Origin: Methylorubrum aminovorans
GTDB lineage: Bacteria > Pseudomonadota > Alphaproteobacteria > Rhizobiales > Beijerinckiaceae
NCBI RefSeq assembly: GCF_022179725.1
Contig: NZ_BPRC01000012.1
Coordinates: forward strand, 62,001-126,000
Direction of reading: 5' to 3'
Length of the DNA: 64,000 nt
Below the pieces are notes generated by a model. It made no database searches and was not told where the DNA came from. It saw nothing but the letters and a program-made list of their open reading frames with translations. The position numbers were made by a program, and so were the translations under genes. This document shows, one piece after another, positions 32,512-41,040 of the stretch. Numbering within the stretch: position 1 is the stretch's first letter; every line of letters begins with the position of its first letter.

Positions 32512-34779
32512 ATGGCTCTTCAGGGCGATCACGCGGTCGGCGACATCTGGATCATCACCGACGCCGAGGGCGGCGAGCGCGAGGTCGCGTTCGTCATGGA
32601 GCTCCCGGGGCGCCAGATGGTGCTTCAGGACCGTCGCACCGAACACACGCAGTTCATGGGCGAGGCCGATCTGGACGCGCTTCATGCGGCGGGCCAGGCA
32701 CGGCGCTTGAGGCCCCACCGCAACGCCAAGGGCGAGATCCAGCGGACCGATGTGGCCGGCGACGTGCCGCCCGAAGGTGCGAACGATAAGGAGCGCGCCC
32801 GGCAGTTCTACGTCAGGAAGTGGGACGAGACGCCAGGGGTCGGCAAGGGTAAGGTCGGCCTCGACCGCCTCATCCGCTTTCATAGGTCCGAGGCCGCGCG
32901 GCTCGGCATCGTCTGGGTTCCGAGCGACGGCGCCCTGCGGCGCGCGATCACCGAGCGGGGCGAGCCTGGCCGACGTCCTCTCCGCGTGATGCAGGACATG
33001 CGCGGGCAGGGTCCGCGCAACCGTTGGCCGAGGCTTGTCAGGAATGCGCTGGACCATGCCGTCGCGTGGTTCTACGCGGCCCCCGCGCGCGACCACGGCG
33101 ATTCCTACGCCTGGCTGGTTCGCCTGATCCGCCGGTTGAACGGGATCGGCGCCCGTCGCCATGGCGCGAGCTGGCAAATGCAGCCCACGCCCTGCGACGA
33201 GGTGCTTAGGCTGCGCGTCCACGCGGCCGCCTCGCTGGAGACCTTCACCGCCAAGTGGGGCGAGCGCGAGGGGCGCATGCGCTACCAGGGCGTCGTCCGC
33301 GGCCTTGAGGCCAAGCGCATCCTCGACCTGATCATCATCGACGCCACCGTCGCGGACGGCTGGTGCGCGGTCGACGACGAGACGCGCACACCACTGGGCC
33401 GGCCCACCATCACCTACTCCGTAGACGTCAAGAGCAGGGTCTGCCCGGCCTTCTCAATCACGTACGGCGGGGAGAACGTCTACGGCATCATGTCCTGCCT
33501 GCAGAAGATCTGCACCGGCAAGCACGAGGTCATCGCCCGGCGCCCCGACCTGGCGCCGCTCCTTGAGGACATCTGGGGCAAGCCCGAGGAGATCGTCGTC
33601 GACAACGCCTGGCGTCAGACGGGCGTGTCCATGCAGGACGCCTGCGAGGACGCCGGCATCTCCGTGCGATGGGCAGCGGTCGCGAACCCCGAGTACAAGG
33701 CCATCGGCGAGCGGTTCGTCCGCACCGTGAACCAGATGCTCCTGCACAAGATGCCGGGAGCGGTGCCGGTCGACGTGGCCATGTGCCGGAAGCTCGGTAT
33801 CGATCCGCAGAAGACGGCCTTCATCCTGACGTCGGAGTTGGAGGAACTCCTCTACCAAGCCATCGCCGATTGCTACCATCACGAGGAGCACCGGGGCACG
33901 GGCGTGGCGCCGCTGCTCGCTTGGCGCAAGGACCTGGCGTCCGGCATCCGCAAGGTCATCGACGACCCGAACTTCCTCAGGTCCGTCTTCGGGGCCTACG
34001 GCGAGGGTCTCCTCGACCGCTCCGGCATCCAGTTCAAGGGGGTGACCTTCCACGACCCCGTCGTCACGACGGAACTGCTCAACGACCTCGCCGGCGCCAC
34101 GCCGGTACGGACGCGGCGCAAGCGGGGCAGCAGCGCCACCGCGAAGGTCAAGATCAAGTATAACCCGGCTACCGTGGCTGGCATCTCGGTCTGGAACCCC
34201 CGCAAGCGGCGATATGTCTGGCTGCCCTGCTGGGACCGCAGGTTCGCAGGCATGGAAGGGGCGAGCTTCTGGCTGGCAGAGCAGGCGCATGCCTTCGCCA
34301 GGGAGGAGAACCTCGCCTTCCGGTCGGACGAGGACAAGTGCCTCGCCCGCGACCGGCTGCGCGCCGCGTTCGAGGCCGCGGCGCCGCACATGAAGTTCGC
34401 GGCGATGCGCCGGAAGCGCCGGCTGCACGAACCCGACCGCCCCGTGCTGGGCGGGGATACCGTGCTGATGGCGCACGAGATCCCGAGCATCTCCGGGATG
34501 AAGGCCAACGACGTGCCCGTCGTGCTCGCTGCGAGCGAGCGCGAGGATGCCGGCTTCCCGGAGAAGGGTCCCCGCCGCGGTGGCAGGAAGGCCACGGAGA
34601 AGGCCGCCAGGACGCGGGCGGCCAAGAGGGCGGCCCGGTCGAGGGTCGGAACCGGCCCGCCCGCGCCTCCGCAGCCCTCGACGGAACGGACGACGGGCAG
34701 CCTCCTGACCGTCAGCGACCCCGCCGCCGTCATGGCCGCCCTCAAGGCGCGCATGGCCGCCGCCAAAGGCAAGGAGTGA
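32512..34779 (+). CDS. tnsB: TnsB-like DDE transposase
   Basis: 755 residues from the ATG at 32512 with GAGG upstream. TnsB binds the end repeats and joins the 3' ends to the target. N-terminal DNA-binding helices (about 1-250) lead to an rve/DDE core: Asp in LIIIDATVAD (about 277), Asp in EIVVDNAW (about 364) and Glu in YKAIGERFVRTVNQ (about 399). A Mu-transposase-type C-terminal barrel follows (about 540-620, YNPATVAGISVWNPRKRRYVWLP). A basic Ala/Arg/Lys tail ends the protein, where Tn7 TnsB contacts TnsC. Confidence 0.92.
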   Translation: MALQGDHAVGDIWIITDAEGGEREVAFVMELPGRQMVLQDRRTEHTQFMGEADLDALHAAGQARRLRPHRNAKGEIQRTDVAGDVPPEGANDKERARQFYVRKWDETPGVGKGKVGLDRLIRFHRSEAARLGIVWVPSDGALRRAITERGEPGRRPLRVMQDMRGQGPRNRWPRLVRNALDHAVAWFYAAPARDHGDSYAWLVRLIRRLNGIGARRHGASWQMQPTPCDEVLRLRVHAAASLETFTAKWGEREGRMRYQGVVRGLEAKRILDLIIIDATVADGWCAVDDETRTPLGRPTITYSVDVKSRVCPAFSITYGGENVYGIMSCLQKICTGKHEVIARRPDLAPLLEDIWGKPEEIVVDNAWRQTGVSMQDACEDAGISVRWAAVANPEYKAIGERFVRTVNQMLLHKMPGAVPVDVAMCRKLGIDPQKTAFILTSELEELLYQAIADCYHHEEHRGTGVAPLLAWRKDLASGIRKVIDDPNFLRSVFGAYGEGLLDRSGIQFKGVTFHDPVVTTELLNDLAGATPVRTRRKRGSSATAKVKIKYNPATVAGISVWNPRKRRYVWLPCWDRRFAGMEGASFWLAEQAHAFAREENLAFRSDEDKCLARDRLRAAFEAAAPHMKFAAMRRKRRLHEPDRPVLGGDTVLMAHEIPSISGMKANDVPVVLAASEREDAGFPEKGPRRGGRKATEKAARTRAAKRAARSRVGTGPPAPPQPSTERTTGSLLTVSDPAAVMAALKARMAAAKGKE

Positions 34780-34784
34780 CCACC

Positions 34785-35756
34785 ATGGACACCGCCGCGT
34801 TCGTCGCGAGGATCGAGGTCGAATTCGCGAACTTCCGCATCCCCCACCCACGTCTGGTCGAGGTCGGTAAGCGCCTCGACGAGATGCGCAACGTCGCTGA
34901 GGCATCGCGTGCCGAATGGATCGCCCGAGGGCGACCGAAGAAGCGCATGCCCATGAAGTTCCTGCCCGTGATCGCACCAAGCGGATCGGGCAAGTCGACC
35001 TCGGTCGCCATGTATCTGGAAGACGTCGTAGGAAAGGAAGCATTCGGTAAGAACCATCGCCCGGTCGTGCATGTCACGCTCTCGTCCGAGGCGACCACGA
35101 AGCGCCTCGGCTCGGACATCCTGGAAGAGTTCGGGGACCCCGATCCCGAGACTGGCACCGCACCCCAACTGATGCGCCGCACCTACAACGCCCTGGAGGT
35201 TGCTGAGACGGACGTTCTCGTCATCGACGAGATTCAGCACCTCATCCACGCGGACACGGGCCAGCGGACGGCTTGGAGCGTCACCGAGACGCTCAAGCGA
35301 ATGCTGATCCGTGGTGCGTGCCCGTTGGTGCTGATGGGCACCCCGGAAGCCAAGTCCGTGCTCTTGTCCAACAACCAGATGAAGCAGCGCGCCCTGGAGC
35401 CGGTCTTCCTCGAACCGCTCGACATCCAGGTCGCTGAGGAGCGCACGATGTTCATCGAGCACGTCGCGGGCATCGACCTCAAGATGGTCGAGCACGGCCT
35501 CGCACAGGAGCCGTCCGGCCTCGTCGTCGGTGACCTGCCCGCGTGCTTCTACGACGTCTCGAAGGGCGTCATCGGCACGGTCTCGAACCTTGTGATGGTC
35601 GCCGCCAAGCACGCGGCCAGGGACGGTCGCCGGGGCGTCACGCGCGAGGATCTCAGCCACGCGACCCGGCGCTGGGCAATCCCGACCGGGATCTCCGACC
35701 ACGACCCGTTCGCGAACGGCGCGCGCGACCTCAAGCAGCTCAAGGCCGCGGCATGA
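34785..35756 (+). CDS. tnsC: TnsC/TniB-like AAA+ ATPase
   Basis: 323 residues from the ATG at 34785, five bases after tnsB. It is the ATP-dependent regulator linking target selector and transposase. Walker A APSGSGKST at about 64-72, Walker B VLVIDEIQH at about 145-153 and a sensor-type LVLMGTPEA at about 185 are present. Length and sequence are closer to TniB-type ATPases than to the 555-residue TnsC of Tn7. The stop overlaps the next start as ATGA. Confidence 0.9.
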   Translation: MDTAAFVARIEVEFANFRIPHPRLVEVGKRLDEMRNVAEASRAEWIARGRPKKRMPMKFLPVIAPSGSGKSTSVAMYLEDVVGKEAFGKNHRPVVHVTLSSEATTKRLGSDILEEFGDPDPETGTAPQLMRRTYNALEVAETDVLVIDEIQHLIHADTGQRTAWSVTETLKRMLIRGACPLVLMGTPEAKSVLLSNNQMKQRALEPVFLEPLDIQVAEERTMFIEHVAGIDLKMVEHGLAQEPSGLVVGDLPACFYDVSKGVIGTVSNLVMVAAKHAARDGRRGVTREDLSHATRRWAIPTGISDHDPFANGARDLKQLKAAA

Positions 35757-38065
35757 CGGGTGACCTCGGTGCTACGGACGCGCGCATCCAGACCATCCCG
35801 CGACGACGCGGGCTCATCATGCGGCCGCTCGCCTTCAGCCTCCCGGATGTCCCGGCGGAAGACGCGAGCCTGCTCGGGCTGGTGGCGGATGCCGCGTGCC
35901 TCAACGCCGTCCCGTTCCTCGGTAGGGTTCTCGGCTACGCCGACATCGATACCCTCTTTCCGGCCTCGCTCCCGGTCACCGAGGACGCCCCCGTGGACAG
36001 TCTGGCCTTCGTACTGAGGCTGGAGACGCACGAGGTGCTGTCACGGATGTACCCGGTCGAGACCATTCCGGGCCGGGGAAAGTTCATTGACTTCTTCGGC
36101 GCCACAATCCGTGCCGACCATCGCGAGAGCCGGCACCGTCGGGTATCGCCTCGGTCCCTGCGCATGGCGGCCCATCATCGGGCGCTGTGGGAGTTGAGAC
36201 CGTTCGCCTTCTGCCCGGACAGCCGCGAGGAGCTCATCGACCGCTGCCCGGTCTGCGAGCGCCATCTCGGCTGGAAGCGCACGGCCGGGGTCGCCTTCTG
36301 TGATTTCTGCGTCGATGAGGACGGAGACCCGACCGTCGACCTCCGTGACCATGCCGGCCGCATCGTGGAGGCGAGCGACGAGGCCGCGCTCACCTTCGTC
36401 TGCGACCTGATCCACCCGGTCGGCCATAGGCGGGAGCGGGCTCGAAAAGCCCTCCATCCCGAGTTCTCGAACTTGGGGCCGGGCGAGGTGTTCGAGATGA
36501 TGCTGACGCTGGCCAGCGCCGTGGAGACCATCTCGGAGCGTCCCGGAGACGACCTCAAGCTGTTCGAATCGCGCACCAGTTACGCGCGCCTGACCGCCTC
36601 CGTGATGGCTCGGGCCGCGCGCGTGATCCTATCCTGGCCGACTGCATTCCGGGATCTTGCCGAGGAGATCCGTCAATCGGCGCCGGCGCGGACAAGCGGG
36701 ACACCGATGGTCAGGGAGTTCGGCGCGCTCGCCCAGACCGCCCGGGTGCGGCACCTTTCGCCCGACATCCGGGCGGTGTTGCTGCGGGAACTCGATGCTG
36801 CTTGGCTGCACCGGACCGGCGTCGGGGCCGCCGACGCTTACCGGAAGGGCGCTCCGTTGCCGGAGGGCCATATCTCCCAGGTGGAAGCCGCGGCGCGCAT
36901 CGGCATGGGGGTGAAGACGTTCGCGAGGAGGGCCGAGAAGGTCGGGCTCGTCGCTCACAAGACCGGCACGGGCCGACGGGCCGTCATCCTGTACCGAGAG
37001 GATGACGTCGAGCGGTTTCGGAAAGGATGGAACGACATCGTCGATGCCCAGGCCGTCGCCGTAAGGTTGGGCGTCCCTCCATCGGCGGCGCCGACACTCG
37101 CCGAGATGGGCCTGCTGGAAACCGCCTCGGGTTCGGCGCTCGGTCGCCTCTACGAGGGCGGTCTCTACGCCCGCTCGTCGCTGGAGCGGCTAGATGCCGA
37201 CCTGCGGTCCCGCCTTCGTCCGGGGCAAGGACCCCTACCCCGGCTCTGGACCAGCGTGAGGGCCATGTCGCTGATGCACATCCCATGGGCCGAGGTGCTC
37301 GATGGCGTCATCCGTGGGGCAGTTGCCGTGGCCGGCGGGGAGAGACCCGGGCCGTTCGCCCGGCAGGTCACGCTGATCGACGAGAAGGCATTCACCCAGT
37401 TCGTGAAGGAGGTCGTTGTCCGTGCGGATCGCACCGACTCATCCGGCATGACCGACGAGGAGGCGTGCCTCGCCCTGGGTGCGTCGCCCGGTATGCTCAT
37501 GTGGCTCGTGGGCGAGGGTATCATGGAGACCAACGGCCAGCGTCGCCGGCGCAATTCCGAGCGCACGGTCGCGGACTTCAAGGCCAGGTTCGCCTTGACG
37601 CGCGAGATCGCGGACCGGGTCGGGCTTGAGCCGCGCCAGGTTCGCCCCCTCCTCGCGGCAGCAGGCGTCGAGCCTTTCGCAGCCAAGGGGAAGCTCATGG
37701 TTTGGGAGCGGGATGCCGCTTCGGCCGCCCTGGCGCGGATAGCCGAACGGGCCTGCGCCTACCTCACCCAGAGGCAGGCGGCGGCGCGTCTGCTGACCAA
37801 CGAGGGGGTCGTGCGCGCGCTGCGTCGTTCGTGCCTGATCACGGCCAACGGACCCGGCAGAGCGACGTTTTGGGAAACGGACATCGTCTGGTTCGAGGAG
37901 CTCTACATGCTGAGCAGCATGGCGGCCAAGGTGCTTGGGGTAAGAACCGGCCAGGTTCGCGACCGGATGGCCAAGAGGGGTTTCCGTCCGGCGTCGGTCT
38001 GCGCGCCGGGCGCAGCGGTCGTTTGGCACCGCCGAGACGTCGACCGGGCATCTGAGAAATCCTAA
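35753..38065 (+). CDS. tniQ: TniQ/TnsD-like target selector with tandem winged helices
   Basis: 770 residues from the ATG at 35753 (ATGA overlap with tnsC). The N-terminal TniQ domain (about 20-220) has a zinc finger, FCPDS...CPVCERHLGW...FCDFC, at about 150-185. TniQ/TnsD proteins choose the target; long forms bind a specific chromosomal site. From about residue 370 on there are six units of the excisionase/MerR-like pattern (AAxxLGV..V..L...GL, followed by a wing with WxxDV), near 372, 428, 566, 613, 669 and 719. Given the insertion beside tRNA-Glu, these probably read the tRNA gene. That is an inference. Confidence 0.85.
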   Translation: MTGDLGATDARIQTIPRRRGLIMRPLAFSLPDVPAEDASLLGLVADAACLNAVPFLGRVLGYADIDTLFPASLPVTEDAPVDSLAFVLRLETHEVLSRMYPVETIPGRGKFIDFFGATIRADHRESRHRRVSPRSLRMAAHHRALWELRPFAFCPDSREELIDRCPVCERHLGWKRTAGVAFCDFCVDEDGDPTVDLRDHAGRIVEASDEAALTFVCDLIHPVGHRRERARKALHPEFSNLGPGEVFEMMLTLASAVETISERPGDDLKLFESRTSYARLTASVMARAARVILSWPTAFRDLAEEIRQSAPARTSGTPMVREFGALAQTARVRHLSPDIRAVLLRELDAAWLHRTGVGAADAYRKGAPLPEGHISQVEAAARIGMGVKTFARRAEKVGLVAHKTGTGRRAVILYREDDVERFRKGWNDIVDAQAVAVRLGVPPSAAPTLAEMGLLETASGSALGRLYEGGLYARSSLERLDADLRSRLRPGQGPLPRLWTSVRAMSLMHIPWAEVLDGVIRGAVAVAGGERPGPFARQVTLIDEKAFTQFVKEVVVRADRTDSSGMTDEEACLALGASPGMLMWLVGEGIMETNGQRRRRNSERTVADFKARFALTREIADRVGLEPRQVRPLLAAAGVEPFAAKGKLMVWERDAASAALARIAERACAYLTQRQAAARLLTNEGVVRALRRSCLITANGPGRATFWETDIVWFEELYMLSSMAAKVLGVRTGQVRDRMAKRGFRPASVCAPGAAVVWHRRDVDRASEKS

Positions 38066-38136
38066 GCCTTTATGAGGCTTCTCCGGTCGACTATGTTAGG
38101 ACCGACCTCAATTCGTACCATTCCTCGGGAACGGCC

Positions 38137-38355
38137 ATGATCCTCACGAAACTCATTCGCGAGAACGCCGAGGCCATCAGCCAGGTTGGTGTCCGCGCCC
38201 TGGAAGAGGCTAAGCAGGCGGGCGTTCCCGCCTATTACATGGACCCCTCCCTCGGCGACGGCATCATCCGGGAGTTACCCGACGGCACGCGCGAGCGCAT
38301 CGAGCGTCAGGATGGCCGGGATGTCGTCACGGAGGCCTATGGACCGAGGCTTTGA
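38137..38355 (+). CDS. Probable antitoxin of a zeta-type toxin pair
   Basis: 72 residues, acidic, with no recognised DNA-binding motif (LIRENAEAISQVGVRALEEAKQAGVPAYYMDPSLG). Its C-terminal part (IIRELPDGTRERIERQ) has the wording common in small proteins encoded before zeta-like kinases. It overlaps the following toxin gene by 17 bases, the arrangement of an antitoxin-toxin operon. It is cargo near the distal end of the transposon. Confidence 0.6.
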   Translation: MILTKLIRENAEAISQVGVRALEEAKQAGVPAYYMDPSLGDGIIRELPDGTRERIERQDGRDVVTEAYGPRL

Positions 38356-38986
38356 GGATCGCGAAGCCGTCGCGGTCTGTACCATCCTCGGTGGCCCGAA
38401 TGGGTCCGGCAAGTCGAGCATTTACCGGGCGCTTGCCCCGCCCGGTGAGTTCGTGAATGCGGACGTCATCGCGCGCCGCATGAACCCTGATGATCCTGAG
38501 GGGGCCTCACTCTCTGCAGGGCGGGCCGTGCTCCAGCGGCTGGATGAGCTCGTCGAACAGCGACGGGATTTCGTCTACGAGACGACGCTCAGCTCCAACC
38601 AAGCGCTCAGTCTGATGCGTCGGGCTCGCGGCGCCGACTATGAGATGGGCCTCGTCTTCGTCGCCTTGGCGAGCGCCGACCTGAACGTCGACCGTGTGGC
38701 CCAAAGGGTCAGCCAAGGCGGACATCACATCGCGGAAGACGTCATCCGCCGCCGCTACGAAGCCGCCTTTGGCAAGCTCGCGCAAGCCATCCCGCTCGCC
38801 CACCAGACGGTGATCTTCGACAACACCGAGACGGCACCGGTCCTACTCATTCGCATCGTGGGCGATGTCATCGAGGAGAACCGCCTCGACGAGGCCCAGA
38901 GCCTGCACTTGAGGATCTGTGAGGCCGTGGCTGAGGCGCTGGGTATCGGCACGGACGAGGTGTTCAAGGCCGCCCGTTACGACTGA
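38339..38986 (+). CDS. Zeta-toxin-like P-loop kinase
   Basis: 215 residues from the ATG at 38339 inside the end of the antitoxin gene. The P-loop GGPNGSGKSS is at about 19-28, followed by FVNADVIARRMNPDDPEGASL and the family motif RRDFVYETTLSS, typical of zeta toxins, which phosphorylate UDP-N-acetylglucosamine and block wall synthesis. The C-terminus has VIRRRYEAAFGKL, the usual Arg-rich lid. The pair may stabilise the transposon. Some zeta-like chromosomal kinases have other roles, so toxicity is inferred. Confidence 0.75.
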   Translation: MDRGFEDREAVAVCTILGGPNGSGKSSIYRALAPPGEFVNADVIARRMNPDDPEGASLSAGRAVLQRLDELVEQRRDFVYETTLSSNQALSLMRRARGADYEMGLVFVALASADLNVDRVAQRVSQGGHHIAEDVIRRRYEAAFGKLAQAIPLAHQTVIFDNTETAPVLLIRIVGDVIEENRLDEAQSLHLRICEAVAEALGIGTDEVFKAARYD

Positions 38987-38997
38987 TCTTGGCCTCC

Positions 38998-39118
38998 ATC
39001 GAGTCGCTCCTGGACTGGATGCGCCCAATGCGATTCGACCCTATCCTGGAAGTCGATTCAGACCAAAAGGCCCACGGCCAGGGATTTCAAACCCTTAACC
39101 GAGTCGGGCTTATGCTGG
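38998..39118 (-). repeat. Distal transposon end: inverted TnsB-type repeats
   Basis: Two clear copies in inverse orientation to the other end: 39031-39049 (CGATTCGACCCTATCCTGG) and 39098-39118 (beginning ACCGAGTCGGGC). A damaged copy lies at 38999-39015 (ATCGAGTCGCTCCTGG, with about 4 bases missing) and a weak one at about 39052. With ten copies at the tRNA side, the ends are strongly asymmetric, as in Tn7. The end closes ...GGGACGACA at 39125. Confidence 0.75.
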
Positions 39119-39306
39119 GACGACAGTCTGCCGCTGAGTCGCGCGGCTTCTCCATCATCGCCGCCAGCGAGGCTCGCAGGCCACCGTCCAATCGTCGGTT
39201 ATCGCGAGGCGAGACGGGATGAGAGGGAGGCTTCGAGGCGGCCGCGTCAGTGCCTGACCTGTCTCCGCCGACCCGTCTTAGCCGGGCGAGTACGTTACGA
39301 GATGGT

Positions 39307-41040
39307 TCACCGGCTCGCCACGAGCTTAAGGCCCGGCACGCGTTGCGCATGAAGGGCCGCCGCAACCTTGCGCTCGAGCTCGCCGTCGAGGAACGGCTTC
39401 TGTACGATCCGTTCCTCGCCGATGCCGCCGCGGGTCAACGCGGTCTGATCGGCGTATCCGGTCACGAAGATCACGGGAATCGTCGGCCAGCTTCGACGGA
39501 TCTCGGCGGCGACCTCGACGCCGTTCATGCCGGGCATGGCGAAATCCACCACGACGAGGTCGAAGCAGGGATCGTGCTCGAGGATATGGATGGCCGCTAG
39601 CCCCGAGCCCGCTTCCCTTGTCACGTAACCGGCCTCGGAGAGCTTGGTCGCGGTGATCTCCCGGACGGCGCTGTCGTCGTCCACGACGAGAAGGACCGGC
39701 TTGTCGCCGGGCTTGCGCAAAGCTGCGCAATCGAGCTCGCTCGGGGCGGTCGGCTCGGAGCAGGCCTCTGCCGCGACCCGCGGAAGGTAGACCCGGACCG
39801 TGGTGCCCTCGCCGAGCTTCGTCTCGATCCGTACCCCGCCACCCGATTGCTTGGCGAAGCCGTAGACCTGGGCCAGACCGAGGCCCGAGCCCTTCCCGAC
39901 TTCCTTCGTCGTGAAGAACGGTTCGAACACCCGCTGAAGCACGTCCGCGGGAATACCGGACCCCGTATCGCTGACGGCGATCATGGCATACTCGCCCGGA
40001 GGCGGCTCCTCGGGGCGCGACGGGGCTGCACTCAGACGGACATTGGCGGTCTCGATCGTCAGGCAGCCGCCGACGGCCATCGCATCGCGGGCGTTGATGG
40101 CCAGGTTGAGGATGATCAGCTCGATCTGCGTCGCGTCGACCAAGGCGGGCCAGAGATCCGGCTGCAACGTCATCTCGATGCGCACCGCACCGCCGATGGA
40201 GCTCTGAAGCAGGTCGCGCATGGAGGCGGCCGTCTCGTTGAGCCGCACGGGGACCGGATCGAGGCGCTGCCGCCGCGAGAAGGCCAGCAACTGGGCGGTC
40301 AGACGGGCGCCCCGCTCGGCCGCGCCGCGCATCATTTCCAGGCGGCGCTGCGAGCGCTCATCGGTGACCGCGCGCGCGAGAAACTCGATGTTGCCGGCGA
40401 TGACGGTGAGTAGGTTGTTGAAATCGTGGGCGACGCCGCTCGTGAGCTGCCCAACTGCTTCAAGGCGTTGGGCCTGCCGCAGGGCTTCCTCCACGCGCTC
40501 GCGCTCGACGATCTGCCGCCGCAGTGCGGCATTCGCGTCGGCGAGTTCCCGTGTGCGCTCGGAGACCCGCATCTCCAGCGTCTCGTTGAGCGCGCGGAGG
40601 GCCTGCTCGGCCGCACGGCGCTTGGAATGAGCCTGCGCCTCCGCAAGCGCGCGGACAATCACCCTCGGCAAGCGGTCAAGACGCTGCTTGGTGACGTAGT
40701 CGGTCGCGCCGTTCTTGAGAGCCTCGACGGCGATGTCCTCGCCGAGCGTTCCGGAGACGAACACGAACGGGATCTCGGGGCAGTGCTCGCGGGCGATGGC
40801 CAGCGCGCTGAGGCCGTCGAAGGTCGGAAGGACATAGTCGGCCAGGATCAGATCGTGGCGGCGCTCGACGGCGGCGGCCGTGAAGGCCTCGCGGGTCATG
40901 GTGCGATCGAGCCGATAGGCGAGACCCGCGCCATCGAGCACGACGGCGAGAAGTTCCGCGTCCAGATCGCTGTCTTCGAGCAGCAGGATGTCCAGGGTTG
41001 CCTCGGCGCCGCGCGAGGCGCCGTCCTTTAGGTATTCGAT
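39307..41040 (-). CDS. REC-HisKA-HATPase-REC hybrid histidine kinase
   Basis: Domains: a receiver (Asp in DLILADYVLPTFDG), coiled coil (ALNETLEMRVSERTRELADANAALRRQ), HisKA with GVAHDFNNLLT, HATPase with DTGSGI and GSGLGLAQVYGF, and a C-terminal receiver (DLVVVDFAMPGMNG). The first usual start codon is a GTG at 40941, which would cut off the beginning of the receiver. The frame upstream still codes for it (TLDILLLEDSDLDAELLAVV) and runs open through the end of the response-regulator gene with no ATG, GTG or TTG. GGGGAGG lies 6 bases before an ATC at 41040, which I use; a CTG at 41046 is another option. It is the third gene after the bacteriophytochrome. Confidence 0.85.
   Translation of the reverse strand: MEYLKDGASRGAEATLDILLLEDSDLDAELLAVVLDGAGLAYRLDRTMTREAFTAAAVERRHDLILADYVLPTFDGLSALAIAREHCPEIPFVFVSGTLGEDIAVEALKNGATDYVTKQRLDRLPRVIVRALAEAQAHSKRRAAEQALRALNETLEMRVSERTRELADANAALRRQIVERERVEEALRQAQRLEAVGQLTSGVAHDFNNLLTVIAGNIEFLARAVTDERSQRRLEMMRGAAERGARLTAQLLAFSRRQRLDPVPVRLNETAASMRDLLQSSIGGAVRIEMTLQPDLWPALVDATQIELIILNLAINARDAMAVGGCLTIETANVRLSAAPSRPEEPPPGEYAMIAVSDTGSGIPADVLQRVFEPFFTTKEVGKGSGLGLAQVYGFAKQSGGGVRIETKLGEGTTVRVYLPRVAAEACSEPTAPSELDCAALRKPGDKPVLLVVDDDSAVREITATKLSEAGYVTREAGSGLAAIHILEHDPCFDLVVVDFAMPGMNGVEVAAEIRRSWPTIPVIFVTGYADQTALTRGGIGEERIVQKPFLDGELERKVAAALHAQRVPGLKLVASR

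Larger units (their letters stand above)
30164..39125 (+). mobile_element. Tn7-like transposon inserted next to tRNA-Glu
   Basis: About 9 kb bounded by families of the same 20-23 bp repeat in opposite orientation, and containing tnsA-tnsB-tnsC-tniQ/tnsD in the standard order plus a small regulator and a toxin-antitoxin pair. The 5-base word GTCTG occurs immediately outside both proposed ends (30159-30163 and 39126-39130), as expected for a Tn7-type target duplication. The distal end then begins 5'-TGTCG, the usual TGT, while the tRNA-side end begins TTATCG, so the exact tRNA-side border may be a few bases off (a TGT also starts at 30158). The tnsA-proximal end faces the tRNA, as Tn7 faces glmS. 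No cas genes, CRISPR or tnsE are seen. Confidence 0.85.

Noticed and set aside
30158..39130. CRISPR-associated transposon
   Set aside because: No Cas genes or repeat-spacer array inside the element; TniQ is the long DNA-reading type.
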